The position numbers were made by a program, and so were the translations under genes. The notes below the pieces were generated by a model. The model was not told the origin of the DNA and did not search any database. It saw only the letters and a program-made list of their open reading frames with translations. From positions 1-64,000 of the forward strand of contig JBFWQM010000004.1 in NCBI GenBank assembly GCA_050249455.1: DNA of 64,000 nucleotides, read 5' to 3'. Every line of letters starts with the position of its first letter. The first letter of the stretch is position 1. Positions 62,127 to 64,000 of this stretch are shown in pieces. The stretch comes from JBFWQM01 sp050249455 (GTDB lineage: Bacteria > Pseudomonadota > Alphaproteobacteria > MPNO01 > VGEU01).

Positions 62127-62858
62127 ATGGACGTCAAGGAAGAAGACATACTCGGCGACGCCGTGCGTTCGCATTGGTACTACGTGAGCAAGGGGCGTGC
62201 GCTGCGCTCGATGCTGCGGGGCGTGCCGGCACGGTCCGTCCTCGACGTCGGCGCCGGCTCCGGGGTCTTCTCCCGCTCCCTGCTGGACGAGCGGTCGGAA
62301 CGCGCGGTGTGCGTCGACCCCGCCTATCCGCGCGACTGGGACGAACGGCAGAACGGCAAGCCGATCGCGTTCCGCCGCGCGATCAACGACTGCGACGCCG
62401 ACCTGGCGCTGATGATGGACGTGCTGGAGCACGTGGAGGACGACGTCGGCCTGCTGCGCGACTACGCGCGGATGCTGCGTCCCGGCGCGCATGTCCTGAT
62501 GACGGTGCCGGCGTTCCAGTTCCTGTTCTCCGGGCACGACCTGTTCCTGGAGCACCGCCGGCGCTACCGGCGCGCCCAGCTCGTCGATGTCGCGCGCGCC
62601 GCGGGGCTCGAACCGGTGCGGTCGCAGTTCTTCTTCGGGCTCATCTTTCCGCTGGTGTTCGCGCAACGGCTGACCGAGCGCGTGCTCGTCAGTTCCGGCC
62701 GGCTCGCGCCCAAGAGCAGCCTGCACCGGCACGGCGCGCTGGTGAACCGGGCGCTGATCGGCCTGCACCGCGCCGAGCTCGCGCTGTTCCCGCTCAACCG
62801 CTGGCTCGGCCTCACCATCTTCTGTCTGGCGCGCGTCCCGGCCGGCGGCATACGCTGA
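62127..62858 (+). CDS. Class I SAM-dependent methyltransferase
   Basis: A 243-residue methyltransferase. Motif I is VLDVGAGSGVFSRSLL (about 39-54) and the acidic post-I residue lies in AVCVDPAYP. Motif IV-like DADLALMMDVLEHVEDDVGL and post-motif LRPGAHVLMTVPAFQFL complete a UbiE/Coq-like core. A hydrophobic C-terminal region (RSQFFFGLIFPLVFAQRL, ALFPLNRWLGLTIFCLA) suggests membrane association. The substrate is unknown; lipids or glycan precursors are possible. It lies 22 bp before a P-type ATPase gene. Confidence 0.88.
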   Translation: MDVKEEDILGDAVRSHWYYVSKGRALRSMLRGVPARSVLDVGAGSGVFSRSLLDERSERAVCVDPAYPRDWDERQNGKPIAFRRAINDCDADLALMMDVLEHVEDDVGLLRDYARMLRPGAHVLMTVPAFQFLFSGHDLFLEHRRRYRRAQLVDVARAAGLEPVRSQFFFGLIFPLVFAQRLTERVLVSSGRLAPKSSLHRHGALVNRALIGLHRAELALFPLNRWLGLTIFCLARVPAGGIR

Positions 62859-62880
62859 TCGCCGCACAAGGATGACGCGG

Positions 62881-64000
62881 ATGACGGCGAAGGCTGCGCC
62901 GGCGCCGGCGTGGCATGCCCAGGACGCCGACGCCGTACTCGATGCGCTCCAGGCGACGGCGCACGGCCTGTCCGAAGCGGACGCGGCGCGCCGGCTCGCC
63001 CGGTACGGACCCAATCGGCTGACCCCGCCGGCGCGGCGCGGCGCGCTGTCGCGCTTCCTCGCCCAGTTCAACAACGCCCTGGTCGTCGTGCTGCTGGGCG
63101 CCGCCGCGGCGACTGCGCTGATCGGCCATGCGACCGACGCCCTGGTGATCGTCGGCGTCACGGTCGTCAACGCCATCATCGGCTTCCTGCAGGAGGGCCG
63201 CGCGGAACGCTCGATCGAGGCGATCCGCGGGCTGCTGTCGCTGCGCGCCACGGTGCGCCGCGACGGGCGGCGGATCGAGGTCGACGCCGAGGACCTGGTG
63301 CCCGGCGACATCGTCTCGCTGTTCGCCGGCGACCGGGTGCCGGCCGACGTGCGGCTGCTGTCGGGCCGCGCGCTGCAATGCCAGGAGGCGGCGCTGACCG
63401 GCGAGTCGCTGCCGGTCGAGAAGTCGGCCGACCCCGTCGATGAGGCCGCCGCGATCGGCGACCGCGCGTCGATGGCGTTCGCCGGCACGCTGGTCACCGC
63501 CGGCCAGGGCATCGGCGTCGTCGTCGCCACCGGCGCGGCGACCGAGGTGGGGCGGATCGGCGCGCTGCTGTCGGCGATCGAGCCGTTGACCACCCCGTTC
63601 CTGGAGCAGACCCGGGCGTTCGGCCGCTGGCTGACCGCCGCGATCCTGGCGCTGGCGGCGGTCACGTTCGCGGCGGGCGCCCTGCTGCGCGACTATCCTC
63701 GCGACGAGATGTTCCTGGCCGCCGTCGGCATCGCCGTCGCCGCGATCCCGGAGGGCCTGCCGGTGATCGTCACCATCGCGCTCGCGGTCGGGGTGCAGCG
63801 CATGGCGCGGCGCAAGGCGATCATCCGCCGCCTGCCGGCGGTGGAGGCGATGGGTTCGGTCACCGTCGTGTGCTCAGACAAGACCGGCACCCTGACCCGC
63901 AACGAGATGACCGTCGTGACGGTCGCGGCCGGCGACGCCGTCTATGCCGTGACCGGCGCCGGCTATGCCCCGCGCGGCGAGTTCGTGCTGGACGGAACGC
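62881..64000 (+). CDS. P-type cation-transporting ATPase (type II), 3' end outside window
   Basis: The first 373 codons of a P-type ATPase. An N-terminal cation-ATPase domain (HGLSEADAARRLARYGPNRL) precedes transmembrane helices 1-2 and the A domain with TGESLPVEK. Helices 3-4 carry the PEGLP motif, and phosphorylation Asp333 is in CSDKTGTLTRNEMTV. PEGLP with this N-domain points to a type II pump (Ca2+ or Na+/K+-like) rather than a heavy-metal CPC pump. The ATG at 62881 has AAGG about 9 bp upstream; the ATG at 62872 abuts it too closely. The gene runs off the right edge. Confidence 0.93.
   Translation, partial: MTAKAAPAPAWHAQDADAVLDALQATAHGLSEADAARRLARYGPNRLTPPARRGALSRFLAQFNNALVVVLLGAAAATALIGHATDALVIVGVTVVNAIIGFLQEGRAERSIEAIRGLLSLRATVRRDGRRIEVDAEDLVPGDIVSLFAGDRVPADVRLLSGRALQCQEAALTGESLPVEKSADPVDEAAAIGDRASMAFAGTLVTAGQGIGVVVATGAATEVGRIGALLSAIEPLTTPFLEQTRAFGRWLTAAILALAAVTFAAGALLRDYPRDEMFLAAVGIAVAAIPEGLPVIVTIALAVGVQRMARRKAIIRRLPAVEAMGSVTVVCSDKTGTLTRNEMTVVTVAAGDAVYAVTGAGYAPRGEFVLDGT

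Overview
The window is visibly GC-rich, with strong G/C at third codon positions, densely packed same-strand gene runs and frequent ATGA/GTGA stop-start overlaps. A CIRCE operator lies upstream of groESL, and there is a lone secF-type gene, a KefB-type antiporter, TRAP and oligopeptide-type ABC transporters and REP-like intergenic repeats. Together these suggest an alphaproteobacterium, probably Rhodospirillales-like and metabolically versatile; the taxonomy is inferred from gene style only. A 100-N run at 11893-11992 shows that this is a scaffold from a draft assembly. I saw no rRNA, tRNA or CRISPR array.

Region 1 (1-9.5 kb): a leftward amidase of the allophanate hydrolase (AtzF) type is cut by the window edge. 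It diverges from a compact rightward operon: Tat-type solute-binding protein, two permeases, two ATPases, then a DUF4089 (AtzG/HpxX-like) subunit, an AtzE/HpxY-like amidase and a DUF3225 (AtzH/HpxZ-like) protein. This looks like an uptake-plus-hydrolysis system for a small N-carboxy or oxalurate-like amide; the substrate is inferred. It is followed by a type II toxin-antitoxin module with a perfect 23-bp inverted repeat at the antitoxin start and a frameshifted PIN toxin.

Region 2 (9.5-26 kb): an accessory and aromatic-catabolism region. It holds a MaoC-like hydratase, a Rieske dioxygenase alpha/beta pair, an assembly gap with repeats, a creatinase-like M24 protein, a DctPQM TRAP transporter, an HsaA-like flavin hydroxylase with an extradiol (VOC) dioxygenase, a YihY membrane protein, an unrecognised coiled-coil membrane protein, a PhyH oxygenase, an MFS exporter, a DUF1989 protein, an M48 lipoprotein protease and an Fpg/Nei glycosylase.

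Region 3 (26-41.6 kb): KefB-type antiporter, carbamate kinase, a very large atypical class A penicillin-binding protein, a subtilisin-like protease with a separate propeptide/inhibitor-like protein, secF, groEL, groES with CIRCE, a 36-residue membrane ORF, a cupin and aminopeptidase N.

Region 4 (41.6-64 kb): a translationally coupled signalling operon (four-GAF histidine kinase, single-domain receiver, receiver-guanylate/adenylate cyclase) and HrpB helicase. Then comes a glycogen cluster: glgP, a small membrane protein, a hybrid histidine kinase, malQ-glgX leftward and glgA rightward. The window ends with a SAM methyltransferase and a P-type ATPase cut by the right edge. Phosphorylase, 4-alpha-glucanotransferase, debranching enzyme and synthase together cover glycogen or alpha-glucan turnover; glgB and glgC are not in this window.
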